Shown in pieces: positions 9,125-18,007 of a stretch of DNA of 64,000 bases (its first letter is position 1; each line of letters starts with the position of its first letter). Location of the stretch: assembly GCF_004101785.1 (NCBI RefSeq), contig NZ_CP035130.1, forward strand, positions 992,001 to 1,056,000, in the 5' to 3' direction. The DNA comes from Gudongella oleilytica. Its GTDB lineage: Bacteria > Bacillota > Clostridia > Tissierellales > Tissierellaceae. A program made the position numbers and the translations under genes. The notes beneath the pieces are model-generated. The model did no database searches. It worked only from the letters and a program-made list of their open reading frames with translations, and was not told the DNA's origin.

Positions 9125-9140
9125 TTTTGACACTACAACC
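9125..9140 (-). repeat. Right terminal inverted repeat of the IS1182-type element
   Basis: It is the inverted partner of 7282-7297. The outward AATATT at 9141-9146 matches 7276-7281. Confidence 0.75.
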
Positions 9141-9226
9141 AATATTAAAATTTTAACATTTACCATTCAGAGTAATGATATAATCTTAATGTGATTTGTT
9201 TTAACTTTCAAACGATGGAGGAAATA

Positions 9227-10858
9227 ATGAGCAATCGAGAGAGTATACTGGAGATTTTAAGTAAAGCCAAGGCAGCGTCATCAGTTTCACCTGATAGGGC
9301 TATAGAGATGAGCAACGAGGCTTATCAAATGTCGAGAGACGGTGGATTTAAAAGAGAGGAAGGATTTTCTCTACTGGGAGCCGCTTATGGCTACAGGGTC
9401 AAATCCGATGTTGGGAATCTGCTTGACATGAGTCTGGCTGCAAGACAAATTTTTGAGGAGCTGGATGACCATGAGGGCTTGATGAGAGCCTTGAATCTTG
9501 CTGGTGTCGCTTACTTTTACAGTTCATTGTATGAGGAGGCCATGAGGAATTTTCTGAAGGCACTGGACTATTCAAAGGTGGTTAATGACCCATTTCTCGA
9601 GAGCAGTGTTCTGAATAATATTGCCGAGGTTTATCGGGAAACACTTTCATATAATAAGGCTATAGAGTTCTATAAAAGAGCTGAAGGATTAAGCAGGGAA
9701 AATGGACTGGATATTAACAGGGCTGTAATCCTGGGAAATATTGGGGAGATATATCTAAAGGAAAGCAAGCCTGAGGAGGCATTGAAGTGCTTTGAATCGG
9801 GCAAGATGATTTTGAAAGATATGAATGACCCGATAAGCCTGGCTGAGATAGAGAGCAGGATAGGCCAGGTTTACCAGGCTATGGGAGGCAGGGCTGAAGC
9901 CGAGGAGCAGTACAAGAAATCCCTGGCTATGCTGGAAACATTGGAAAACAAATATTATTCAATAGACATACTTACAAACCTGGCATCTCTTTACGCCGAG
10001 ACAGACCTTGATGAAGCCATGGAGTTGCTTGCAATTGCCATCAGCTATGCTGAAGAGATAGATGCGAAGAAGAAAATTAGCTCCGTTTACAGACAAATTG
10101 CCTCTATTAATGAGGATTACGGTAACTACAGTGTTGCACTGGATTATTTTAAACTATACTGCTCATACAGTGAAAAGCAGAGTAATTTGGCACTTGGTAA
10201 CCGATTAGAGATCCTGAACATTGAGCTTAAGCATACAACGGATTTTGAGCAATTGAATCAACTTAAGGATAGGTTTGAGCATGAGATAAAGCTCCAGAAG
10301 CTTGAAATCGAACGAATGAATGAAATGAACCGAAGCCTTGAAAAAAAGATTTCAGAGGACGAGCTGACAGGAATACTCAATAGAAGAGCAATAAATAAGA
10401 AGCTGCACGAGATTGCTGAGGCTGCCAGGGACGAGAAATTCTTTTTGACTGTATATATGCTTGATATCGACAATTTCAAGATGTATAACGATCATTGGGG
10501 TCATTCAGACGGAGATAAGTGTCTGATATCCATAACCAAAGCCATAAGCTCGATCGCCTGGTCAAGGAATGATATTTTTGGACGTTACGGCGGTGAAGAA
10601 TTCGTGTATATCGCAAGAACAAAGGATTATGATACAGCACTTGGACTTGGGGAAGAAATCAGAGAAGAAGTGGAGAAACTTGGACTATATTATGGCAATG
10701 GTTCCGATAAGACTCCAACTACAATAAGCATCGGTGGAGTCGTTGGATCTGGAGAAGAGCTATCCAGTGTCCCCAGACTACTGCAAATGGCCGACGATCA
10801 GCTTTATATCTCCAAGAGAAGCGGTAAAAATAGAGTCAGACTAATAAGTCTTGATTAA
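9227..10858 (+). CDS. TPR-repeat diguanylate cyclase (GGDEF)
   Basis: The 543-residue protein has no signal peptide or membrane segment. Residues 1 to about 330 form tetratricopeptide repeats (for example ALNLAGVAYFYSSLYEEAM and AVILGNIGEIYLKESKPEEA), then a coiled coil, then a GGDEF domain beginning DELTGILNRRAINKKL with the active-site GGEEF near 455-459. It should make cyclic di-GMP in the cytoplasm, gated by a TPR partner. The inhibitory I-site RxxD is absent: the matching position reads SRND. The ATG at 9227 follows GGAGG by five bases, making the longer upstream reading unlikely. A TATAAT lies at 9178-9183, just beyond the insertion sequence. The MFS gene follows 24 bases later. Confidence 0.92.
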   Translation: MSNRESILEILSKAKAASSVSPDRAIEMSNEAYQMSRDGGFKREEGFSLLGAAYGYRVKSDVGNLLDMSLAARQIFEELDDHEGLMRALNLAGVAYFYSSLYEEAMRNFLKALDYSKVVNDPFLESSVLNNIAEVYRETLSYNKAIEFYKRAEGLSRENGLDINRAVILGNIGEIYLKESKPEEALKCFESGKMILKDMNDPISLAEIESRIGQVYQAMGGRAEAEEQYKKSLAMLETLENKYYSIDILTNLASLYAETDLDEAMELLAIAISYAEEIDAKKKISSVYRQIASINEDYGNYSVALDYFKLYCSYSEKQSNLALGNRLEILNIELKHTTDFEQLNQLKDRFEHEIKLQKLEIERMNEMNRSLEKKISEDELTGILNRRAINKKLHEIAEAARDEKFFLTVYMLDIDNFKMYNDHWGHSDGDKCLISITKAISSIAWSRNDIFGRYGGEEFVYIARTKDYDTALGLGEEIREEVEKLGLYYGNGSDKTPTTISIGGVVGSGEELSSVPRLLQMADDQLYISKRSGKNRVRLISLD

Positions 10859-10882
10859 AAAACGGAGGCTTTGCAAGATTAA

Positions 10883-12133
10883 ATGACAAAAGATAACACT
10901 TCACAAGCCAGGATCGAGCTAATTTTATTTTTTATCCTCATATCCATCGTTGCCTTGGGAAATGGCCTGAGTGACAGCATCTACTCCAATTATTTCAAGG
11001 AAGTGTATGGGGTGACAGCCTTTCAAAGAGGCTTGATTGAATTTCCCAGAGAGCTTCCAGGGATACTATGCACGGTTGTGATCGGAGTGCTGGGATTCAT
11101 GGGAGACATAAGAGTAGCATTTATTGCACAGATTTTATCTCTAATAGGAGTCACAATGCTTGGTCTTTTAACTCCGTCATTTGGAATAATGCTTGTATTT
11201 CTGTTTATTAACTCCATGGGAATGCACCTCTTTATGCCATTGCAGGACGCCATAGGCATGTCCCTGGCTGAGCAGGACAGAATAGGAAGAAGAATGGGGC
11301 AATATTCAAGTGTCAGGGCAGCATTCAGCCTGATGGCAGCATTGATGGTGTTCTTTGGGTTCAGGACAGGATTTTTCACATTTCAGGAGCCTGTAAAGAT
11401 CGTGTTCCTTATTTCCGGTGCACTTTTTACAGCGGCAGCTGTTATTACCGCTCTAATGTCCCGAAGAGTTAATATTGAGATCAAATCCCAAAAACGGAGA
11501 AAACTGGTATTCCGAAAGCAATATAAGTATTTTTATTTTCTCACTGTCCTTAAGGGAGTACAAAAGCAGATAGCATACGTTTATGGTACCTGGATAATTG
11601 TTGACCTTCTTATGAAGAAGGCTGATACAATAGCACTTCTAACAATAGCCTTTACATTCGTTTCAATATTTTTTCTAAACAAGCTTGGGCACTGGATGGA
11701 CAGGTACGGAATAAAAAGCATGATGTATTTTGATGCGTTGACCTTCATAATCGTTTATCTTGTATATGGCGGCATGGTATGGGGAATTGAATCGGGAGCT
11801 TTGCAAAATCAGGGATGGGCGGTCTGGACGATATACTTGCTGTATATAGCCGACAGGTTATCTATGCAGATTGGTATGGTCAATTCAATCTATCTTAGAT
11901 CTATTGCAGTGGATAAAGAAGAAATAACATCTACTCTGTCCATGGGTGTTAGTCTCGATCATATAATATCCATAATAGCTGCAATGATCGGCGGCTTTAT
12001 TTGGACAAAATGGGGCAGTCATTGGGTGTTTTTTCTGGCTGCATTGTTTTCAGTAGGCAATCTTTATGTAGCAGCGAAGGTACAGCCAGAGGAGGAAGCG
12101 GCAGCGGCGGAGCTGCTAAGGTCAAAGGGATAA
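10883..12133 (+). CDS. Major facilitator superfamily transporter
   Basis: The 416-residue protein has about twelve hydrophobic segments and MFS features such as the loop GHWMDRYGIKSMMYFDAL between the halves and an N-terminal GLSDSIYSNYFKEVYGV helix pair. It starts directly after the TPR-GGDEF gene with no terminator between, so they are probably co-transcribed. The substrate cannot be told from sequence. The stop codon TAA directly before the ATG at 10883 rules out a longer form; the GGAGG is 14 bases away, so initiation may be weak. Confidence 0.88.
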   Translation: MTKDNTSQARIELILFFILISIVALGNGLSDSIYSNYFKEVYGVTAFQRGLIEFPRELPGILCTVVIGVLGFMGDIRVAFIAQILSLIGVTMLGLLTPSFGIMLVFLFINSMGMHLFMPLQDAIGMSLAEQDRIGRRMGQYSSVRAAFSLMAALMVFFGFRTGFFTFQEPVKIVFLISGALFTAAAVITALMSRRVNIEIKSQKRRKLVFRKQYKYFYFLTVLKGVQKQIAYVYGTWIIVDLLMKKADTIALLTIAFTFVSIFFLNKLGHWMDRYGIKSMMYFDALTFIIVYLVYGGMVWGIESGALQNQGWAVWTIYLLYIADRLSMQIGMVNSIYLRSIAVDKEEITSTLSMGVSLDHIISIIAAMIGGFIWTKWGSHWVFFLAALFSVGNLYVAAKVQPEEEAAAAELLRSKG

Positions 12134-12294
12134 ATTGATATTTTTTCTCCAATATGCAGATTCTAATAGTTTCAACATGATTCTAAGGGTATAAAGGCAG
12201 TAGAGAATAGTGTTGGAGCAAGCCATCAGTACCGTGAGAGAAACTAAAAATACGGCTCACTCCAGGGTTGGTTTCAGGAAAGGAGTGGTGAAAA

Positions 12295-12996
12295 GTGTCG
12301 GAGCTTAATAAGAAATATGAAATTGTTTTCAAAGACAAAAAACAGGAAACCTCAGACATATTTTCCTTCGTATTCACCAAGCCGGATGGTTTCAACTGGG
12401 CACCAGGTCAGCATGGTATTTTCCGGTTTCACGACTATGACTTCGAATCAGACAAGGGGTATCGAGTGTTCAGCTTCACATCAGTACCTGAGGATAATAT
12501 CCTTATGTTCACATCATGTACATATGACAGACCTGGCTCAGAGTTCAAGGAGCATCTCTTAAGGCTGAGAGAAGGTGACATTATGACCGTGGAGGATCCC
12601 CAGGGCAGGTTTGTTGTTGATGATTATAACAGGCCTGTTTGCATCCTTGCAAGAGGTATTGGGATCACACCTGTTAGAGCAATACTTCGGAAGCTGGACA
12701 TATCGGGATCAAATCCGACTAAGATGAAAATATATTACCTGGATGAGGGAGGAGAATACGCCTTCGAGGAAAGCCTACGGCATATCGATAATAAGATACC
12801 AGGTCTTGAGATCGAATTCCTGAAAAGCCTTGATACCTTACAGGACAGAGCTGAAGCCTTTGCAAGGATCATTGGAAATGAAGGCCTCTACTATACTTCT
12901 GGGACAGCGGGAATAAACGGTATGCTGATCGAGGTGCTGCTGGCGCTTGAAATTGACAAAACAAACATCAAAGCTGATAATTTTATTGGTTATTAG
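12295..12996 (+). CDS. FAD/NAD(P)-binding ferredoxin-reductase-like oxidoreductase
   Basis: The 233-residue protein is a compact FNR-fold enzyme: an FAD-binding barrel with GQHGIFRF and YRVFSFTS (the RxYS-like flavin motif), then a nucleotide-binding half with ARGIGITPVRAIL and a C-terminal YYTSGTAGINGML. It lacks its own iron-sulfur domain, so it would need an external electron partner. The GTG at 12295 is supported by AGGAG nine bases upstream. Its immediate neighbours (MFS upstream, ferritin-like protein downstream) suggest a redox role, but the partner is unknown. Confidence 0.85.
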   Translation: MSELNKKYEIVFKDKKQETSDIFSFVFTKPDGFNWAPGQHGIFRFHDYDFESDKGYRVFSFTSVPEDNILMFTSCTYDRPGSEFKEHLLRLREGDIMTVEDPQGRFVVDDYNRPVCILARGIGITPVRAILRKLDISGSNPTKMKIYYLDEGGEYAFEESLRHIDNKIPGLEIEFLKSLDTLQDRAEAFARIIGNEGLYYTSGTAGINGMLIEVLLALEIDKTNIKADNFIGY

Positions 12997-13051
12997 AAGT
13001 CACTTGATTTGTTTGAACATAGTTGGGTAATTTGTTTTTGAGATAAACTTG

Positions 13052-13079
13052 TAATAATACCAAATTAAAGGTATTATTA
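13052..13079. promoter_or_regulatory. Perfect 10-base inverted repeat upstream of a ferritin-like gene
   Basis: TAATAATACC and GGTATTATTA are separated by eight A-rich bases. No T-run follows, so it is not a normal terminator. It ends 34 bases before the ATG at 13114. It resembles the repeat upstream of the other ferritin-like gene (58157-58180) in its ACC-N8-GGT centre, so it may be an operator. Confidence 0.5.
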
Positions 13080-13113
13080 AGGTGAAACCATACTACACTA
13101 AAGGAGTGATTTT

Positions 13114-13587
13114 ATGAATTTCGATGGTAAGCAAATTTTGTCAACATTCGTCAAAATGGAGGAGGAGGTTACAAAATACTACGCTGAGTTAGCTGAGAAT
13201 GCGCCGGATGAGAAATCTAAAGCACTGTTTGCGCGTATGTCCCAGGAGGAAGACAAGCACAACAGAATGTACACAGCTCTTCTTGAGAAGCATGGCGGGG
13301 AAATGACCAGGGAATTCTCTGAGGAAGAAGTAGAGTACGTAAAATCACTGATCGAGGAGAATATCACCTCGAAGCATGAATTTGATAAGAACATGAAGTA
13401 CGCAGACTCATTGCTCCTGGCTGAAAGGATGGAAAAGGACGGCATACTTTTTGTCCATCAAATGATGGGGATGTATCCTGACATTGCCCAGAAGGAAATG
13501 AATGTAATACTTAACGAAGAAAAGAAACACCTGATGATGGTTAGAGAAAGAATGCAGTTTGGTCCATTGAGATCACTTGGATTATAA
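13114..13587 (+). CDS. Rubrerythrin-like ferritin-superfamily diiron protein
   Basis: The 157-residue protein folds as a four-helix ferritin-like domain. Candidate metal ligands are the Glu in KMEEEVTKYY, EEDKH in helix 2, Glu in LLAERMEKD in helix 3 and EEKKH in helix 4. There is no rubredoxin domain at either end, so it is not a classical rubrerythrin. Such proteins handle peroxide or iron in anaerobes. A strong AAAGGAG site precedes the ATG. A terminator follows at once. Confidence 0.82.
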   Translation: MNFDGKQILSTFVKMEEEVTKYYAELAENAPDEKSKALFARMSQEEDKHNRMYTALLEKHGGEMTREFSEEEVEYVKSLIEENITSKHEFDKNMKYADSLLLAERMEKDGILFVHQMMGMYPDIAQKEMNVILNEEKKHLMMVRERMQFGPLRSLGL

Positions 13588-13610
13588 TTAAGGAGAATAT
13601 TTACGAATAA

Positions 13611-13636
13611 GGGAGCTATCTTTTAGCTCTCTTTTT
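13611..13636 (+). terminator. Terminator between convergent genes
   Basis: GGGAGCTA pairs with TAGCTCTC (one wobble) over a five-base loop, followed by five T. It overlaps the last codons of the opposing gene. Confidence 0.85.
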
Positions 13637-14053
13637 ATTTAAGTCCCAGTTGACTGAATAGATCAAAAATCCGCCAATCGCAATACTGATCATTTGCATA
13701 GGGGAGATTAATGCCTCATCGCTTAGCGAGCTTATAAATGGCGCAAAGCTAAAATACTTAACCTCTTTCGACACTTCAACCGACAAGTCGGCACCTCTGC
13801 GCTTAGTGTATCCGGTATGCTGCGTGCCTTCATTATCAATAAAGGAATACTCCACCGACCATTCATACCTCTTCTCAGCAGGATATCCGGTATTTGATCC
13901 TCCGAATCGCCTAGTTTCTATCTGAGCAGAAGCAGTTGCTCCGAATAAAAAAAGTAAGATGTTGGATAAGGTGCTTATAATAAGAAAAATCCCGATAAAT
14001 GTTATCAAAGCCCTCCAGAAAAAAGCGGGCTTGCCATTGTCTTTACCCTTCAT
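13616..14053 (-). CDS. Small membrane protein, DUF3592-like
   Basis: The 145-residue protein has an N-terminal membrane helix (about 10-38, ALITFIGIFLIISTLSNILL), an extracytoplasmic middle that reads YEWSVEYSFIDNEGTQHTGY, and a second membrane helix (about 115-135). That layout and the V-Y-F-D/N-G-Y pattern resemble DUF3592 proteins; I offer this only as a resemblance. It is monocistronic, convergent with the ferritin-like gene, with AGGAGG upstream of its ATG. Confidence 0.6.
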   Translation of the reverse strand: MKGKDNGKPAFFWRALITFIGIFLIISTLSNILLFLFGATASAQIETRRFGGSNTGYPAEKRYEWSVEYSFIDNEGTQHTGYTKRRGADLSVEVSKEVKYFSFAPFISSLSDEALISPMQMISIAIGGFLIYSVNWDLNKKRAKR

Positions 14054-14196
14054 AGTATCCTCCTGAAATCATTTGTCTATATGATACCACTGGAGTATCA
14101 CTGGCTTCAATTATATTCTAATTATTCCTAAACTTGTTGACTCTGTGGTTACGACTTTGATAAACTGTACTTGTAATTAGTTGGCAAGGTGGTTCT

Positions 14197-16464
14197 ATGG
14201 ATACCGACTATAAAATCAAATCTAAACTGAGGAAAAAATACACATACATACCCGTACTCTCAGTAGGGGTAATTTTTGTGTTCTCAATATTAATAATGAC
14301 CTCAACCATAAGAAGCCACTATTACGAGATACTTAGAAATGAATCCTCAAGATTATCAAAGAGCTACGCGCATAATTTGGAGATAGCAGCTGAAGCGCAG
14401 GAAATGGCAAATGAGATAATGGATCAGAGGCTTATGGGAACAGGTGAAATGGTCTACAGCTTCAATGGTGAATTTTCGGAAACCAAACTGAAGGAGGTTT
14501 CAGAATCTCTTCAAGTGGATGATATCTACGTATATGATGAAAATGGTGTAATTATCTCCTCAAATAATGGGAAGTACATAGGTTGGGTCGCCGAGCCGGG
14601 TCACCCGGTACACGATTTCATGATTAGCGGGAATAGTAGTCATATCGACCAGATCAGGCCGGATAGCGAAAGCGGGGAGCTGTTTAAATACGGATATTAC
14701 AGGCTCGGGAACGGATATTTTGTCCAGACCGGAATAAAAGCATTGAGAGTTCAGGAATTTTTAGGGTCCTTCAATACACAGAAGCTTCTGGATCAAATGC
14801 ACTCAGACGGACACGTGTTAAAGGCATATTTTGTAAACACCAGTAATGTAATTGTTGGCTCTACTGATATTTCTGACTATGGAAAAACATTTGGCGGGAA
14901 TTCATCTGATGAAGCAAGTGATACACCAGAGGATTCATCCTGGATAGCAGATTACAAGGGAGAAGAATCATTCTATGTAACGACCCCTGTAGTAGTCGAG
15001 GAACAGAGGATAGGAACTCTTGGCTTCGTCCATTCACTTAAATCGACCAATGAGACTATAAATAGCATAATATTCCTGGGCGGGGGTCTTCTTCTCTCAA
15101 TCGCAGGATTGATAGTAATATTTAACAGATCAGCATATAAGAATGATGAAAAGCTGACCAAAATGGCTTATATTGACTCTCTTACCGGGATACCAAATCA
15201 TGCTTACCTTATGGATGAGTTGAAGGAGTGGTGTTCCAAGGGAAGCTATGACAGAAATGCTCTGCTCCTAATTAACATAAGTAATTTCAAAGCTTTGAAC
15301 ATGGCTTTCGGATATGATTTCGGAGACTCAGTATTAAAACGGGTAGCAGAGCAGCTGTATGATGCTTTTGACAAAAAATATGACATTTTCAGATTTGCTT
15401 CCGACAGATTTGTTCTTCTGGTTAAAAGCTACAAAGACAGGAATGATTTGAACCTACTGGCTGAACAGATAGTAAACTCCGTCGACAAGGAAATTATTGC
15501 GCATGGCTATACAAAGGCACTGAACCTTAATATTGGTATAGTAGAGGTAGGGGGACGTTACAGAGATCCAAATGACATAATAAGGGACGCTACTATAGCT
15601 TTGGACTACGTAGGCGTAGTTGAATCCGAACTGTACTCATATTATGAATACTCGATGATGGAGGGATTGAAACGAGATGAAGAGATCGAGGCTGAGCTCA
15701 TAAAGGCTATCCTGAATCCTTCTGAAGGTGGATTACACTTGGTTTATCAGCCAATATTCGACGCAAGAACAAACAAAATATCCGGGTTTGAGGCTTTGGC
15801 AAGATTAAACAGCCCTGTTCTCGGACCGATTTCTCCGATTGAATTTATAGCGATAGCCGAAAGAAGAAGGCTGATGGTGCAGCTCGGCAACTGGATAGTC
15901 GATACTGCACTATTATTTCTGAAGGATATTGAAAATCAGGGTGTAAGCGGCGTAAAGATAAGTATCAATATTTCGGCAGCTCAATTGCAGGATAAGAGCT
16001 TTATCCCCAGATTGAGGAGGGTAATGGCTGAGACAAGGATAAAACCTTCCAATGTTGAATTGGAGGTTACAGAGTCCATAATCCTGGACAATTACGAAGA
16101 GATAAACTTAAGCCTTGGTCAATTGAGAAAAGAAGGAGTGACCATAGCAGTAGACGACTTTGGTACTGGGTACTCGTCATTCTCAAGGCTTAACCAGCTG
16201 AACATAGACACAATTAAGATAGATAAAACGTTTATCGAAAGAATAACCAATACCCCACATGAGATGCTGCTTACCGGAGATATAATTTCCCTGTGCCACA
16301 GACTGGATCTCACAGTTGTTGCCGAAGGAGTTGAAAATGATGTCCAGGCAGCATACCTGTTGGATCACAATTGCGATAAATTTCAGGGCTATCTCTTCAG
16401 CAAGCCCCTTCAGTTCAGAGAGGCAATATACATATTAAGAGATCAGATCATAAGGGATGCGTAA
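14197..16464 (+). CDS. Membrane-bound cyclic di-GMP phosphodiesterase (Cache-type sensor, degenerate GGDEF, EAL)
   Basis: The 755-residue protein has a membrane helix near 20-40, an extracytoplasmic sensor of about 250 residues that resembles a Cache domain (DDIYVYDENGVIISSNNGKY), a second helix near 288-310, then GGDEF and EAL domains. The GGDEF signature is replaced by ASDRF (401-405), so it should not make cyclic di-GMP. The EAL domain keeps its catalytic set: FEALAR (532-534), the Asn in INIS, the Glu in EVTES, DDFGTGYSS (653-654), KIDKTF and AEGVEN. I infer an active phosphodiesterase controlled by an external signal. AAGGTGG precedes the ATG. Confidence 0.92.
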   Translation: MDTDYKIKSKLRKKYTYIPVLSVGVIFVFSILIMTSTIRSHYYEILRNESSRLSKSYAHNLEIAAEAQEMANEIMDQRLMGTGEMVYSFNGEFSETKLKEVSESLQVDDIYVYDENGVIISSNNGKYIGWVAEPGHPVHDFMISGNSSHIDQIRPDSESGELFKYGYYRLGNGYFVQTGIKALRVQEFLGSFNTQKLLDQMHSDGHVLKAYFVNTSNVIVGSTDISDYGKTFGGNSSDEASDTPEDSSWIADYKGEESFYVTTPVVVEEQRIGTLGFVHSLKSTNETINSIIFLGGGLLLSIAGLIVIFNRSAYKNDEKLTKMAYIDSLTGIPNHAYLMDELKEWCSKGSYDRNALLLINISNFKALNMAFGYDFGDSVLKRVAEQLYDAFDKKYDIFRFASDRFVLLVKSYKDRNDLNLLAEQIVNSVDKEIIAHGYTKALNLNIGIVEVGGRYRDPNDIIRDATIALDYVGVVESELYSYYEYSMMEGLKRDEEIEAELIKAILNPSEGGLHLVYQPIFDARTNKISGFEALARLNSPVLGPISPIEFIAIAERRRLMVQLGNWIVDTALLFLKDIENQGVSGVKISINISAAQLQDKSFIPRLRRVMAETRIKPSNVELEVTESIILDNYEEINLSLGQLRKEGVTIAVDDFGTGYSSFSRLNQLNIDTIKIDKTFIERITNTPHEMLLTGDIISLCHRLDLTVVAEGVENDVQAAYLLDHNCDKFQGYLFSKPLQFREAIYILRDQIIRDA

Positions 16465-16513
16465 TAAAGCCTGTCATGGGTATTCATTGGGTAGAAGCTA
16501 AGGAGATGTTACT

Positions 16514-17851
16514 ATGGGAATTGAACAGGATCTTAATATAACAGGCAAGCTGGTGCTGATATTCGTTCTTACTCTGGTCAATGCTTTTTTTGCTGCATCG
16601 GAGATGGCAATGGTTTCAGTCGATCGGATCAGATTGATCAACAAGGCTGAGGAAGGCGATAAAAAGGCCAGACTTCTTCTTGATATCCTTAAGGAGCCAT
16701 CAAGGTTTTTGTCTACCATCCAAGTAGGTATAACCTTTGCGGGATTTTTCTCCTCAGCTTCAGCTGCAGTAAGCATATCAACTGCCCTCGGAGGCCGGCT
16801 GGAGGCTCTCGGGGTACCATTCGGAAAGGATATTGCCTTTGTTGGGATAACTCTCATGCTTTCATATATCATGCTGGTAATTGGGGAACTGGTACCTAAA
16901 AGGATAGCATTAAACCATGCTGAACGTTTTGCCATGCTTGCAGTCAGGCCAATCAGTATGGTTGCAAAGGTGATGCACCCATTTGTGACTTTTCTCTCTT
17001 TATCAACAAATGCTATACTTAGACTTTTAGGCGTTAGCCAGGAGGGCGTTGAGGCAAAGGTAACACTGGAGGAAATCAGCTCTATGGTCGAAGTGGGACA
17101 CGAGCAGGGCTTTATTAACCCGGTTGAAAGAGAGATGATCAAGAGTGTAATAAGCTTCGACGACAAGCTTGCAGAAGAGATAATGACAGCCAGGACAGAG
17201 GTTTATATGATCGATGCTGACGACCGGATAGAGGATTACATAGATGATCTTCTGTCCTTAAAATACTCGAGGATACCTGTCTATGAGGAAGATATCGATA
17301 ATATAGTCGGCATACTCTACTTAAAGGATTATCTTCTTGAAGCTTATAAATCAGGATTTCTTAACGTTGACATAAAAGCTATCCTGAGGCCGGCATATTT
17401 TGTTCCGGAGAGAAAAAACATCAACGATCTGTTCCTCGAGCTTAAGAATACTCGAAAGCACATGGCAGTTTTGATAGATGAATACGGTGGATTTTCAGGC
17501 ATTGTAACTATGGAGGACCTAATAGAAGAGATCATGGGAGATATCGATGATGAATATGACCATGATGATCCGGACGTTAAGCTTCTTGATAAGGACACAT
17601 ATATTGCACGGGGATCAGTTTCTATCAAGGAGCTTAACAGCAGGCTGGAAATAGAACTGGATGAGGAAACTGAGGACTACGACACACTGGGAGGGTTTAT
17701 TATACATCACCTGGGTTATATCCCTGATGACGGGGATAAACCGGAGCTTACTATATCAGACTTGTCCTTCAGAGTCGAGAGTGTAGAGGACAAAAGAGTA
17801 GTAGCAGTCAGAATATCAAAGTCAGAATCTCATGAAAAGAAAGAGGAATAG
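16514..17851 (+). CDS. CNNM/HlyC-CorC family membrane protein with CBS pair
   Basis: The 445-residue protein has an N-terminal DUF21 (CNNM) membrane domain (VNAFFAASEMAMVSVDRIRL; about 10-190), two CBS domains (IMTARTEVYMIDAD and MAVLIDEYGGFSGIVTMEDL) and a C-terminal CorC/HlyC domain (IARGSVSIKELNSRL to the end). CNNM proteins are linked to Mg2+ or Co2+ efflux; many are still called hemolysins. CTAAGGAG lies eight bases before the ATG. It follows the EAL gene by 50 bases without a clear terminator and is itself terminated downstream. Confidence 0.92.
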   Translation: MGIEQDLNITGKLVLIFVLTLVNAFFAASEMAMVSVDRIRLINKAEEGDKKARLLLDILKEPSRFLSTIQVGITFAGFFSSASAAVSISTALGGRLEALGVPFGKDIAFVGITLMLSYIMLVIGELVPKRIALNHAERFAMLAVRPISMVAKVMHPFVTFLSLSTNAILRLLGVSQEGVEAKVTLEEISSMVEVGHEQGFINPVEREMIKSVISFDDKLAEEIMTARTEVYMIDADDRIEDYIDDLLSLKYSRIPVYEEDIDNIVGILYLKDYLLEAYKSGFLNVDIKAILRPAYFVPERKNINDLFLELKNTRKHMAVLIDEYGGFSGIVTMEDLIEEIMGDIDDEYDHDDPDVKLLDKDTYIARGSVSIKELNSRLEIELDEETEDYDTLGGFIIHHLGYIPDDGDKPELTISDLSFRVESVEDKRVVAVRISKSESHEKKEE

Positions 17852-17864
17852 AATAATCGATAAG

Positions 17865-17907
17865 ACCCTGGACTCACTATACGTAAAACTGACCAGGGTT
17901 TTCTATT
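17865..17907 (+). terminator. Terminator after the CNNM/CorC gene
   Basis: ACCCTGG and CCAGGGT pair across a 21-base loop and are followed by TTTCTATTTT. Confidence 0.65.
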
Positions 17908-18007
17908 TTACATGGATCACAATAGCGAGTCTTCGCTGGACTAATAAGCATAATTACTGTAAAATTTAGGTATTCACAGGATATTTTGTCAGAAAAGGAT
18001 GATACGA

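Larger units (their letters stand above)
7282..9140 (+). mobile_element. Complete IS1182-family insertion sequence
   Basis: The 1,859-base element is bounded by imperfect inverted repeats (GGTTTAGGTGTCAAAA on the left, the complement of GGTTGTAGTGTCAAAA on the right) and contains one intact transposase. AATATT flanks it on both sides (7276-7281 and 9141-9146), a palindrome that could be the target duplication. Its codon use is more GC-rich than its surroundings, so it arrived fairly recently. Confidence 0.85.

Noticed and set aside
16498-17166. Long minus-strand frame (222 codons) under the CNNM/CorC gene
   Set aside because: It mirrors the coding pattern of the plus-strand gene, matches no family and lacks a ribosome site.
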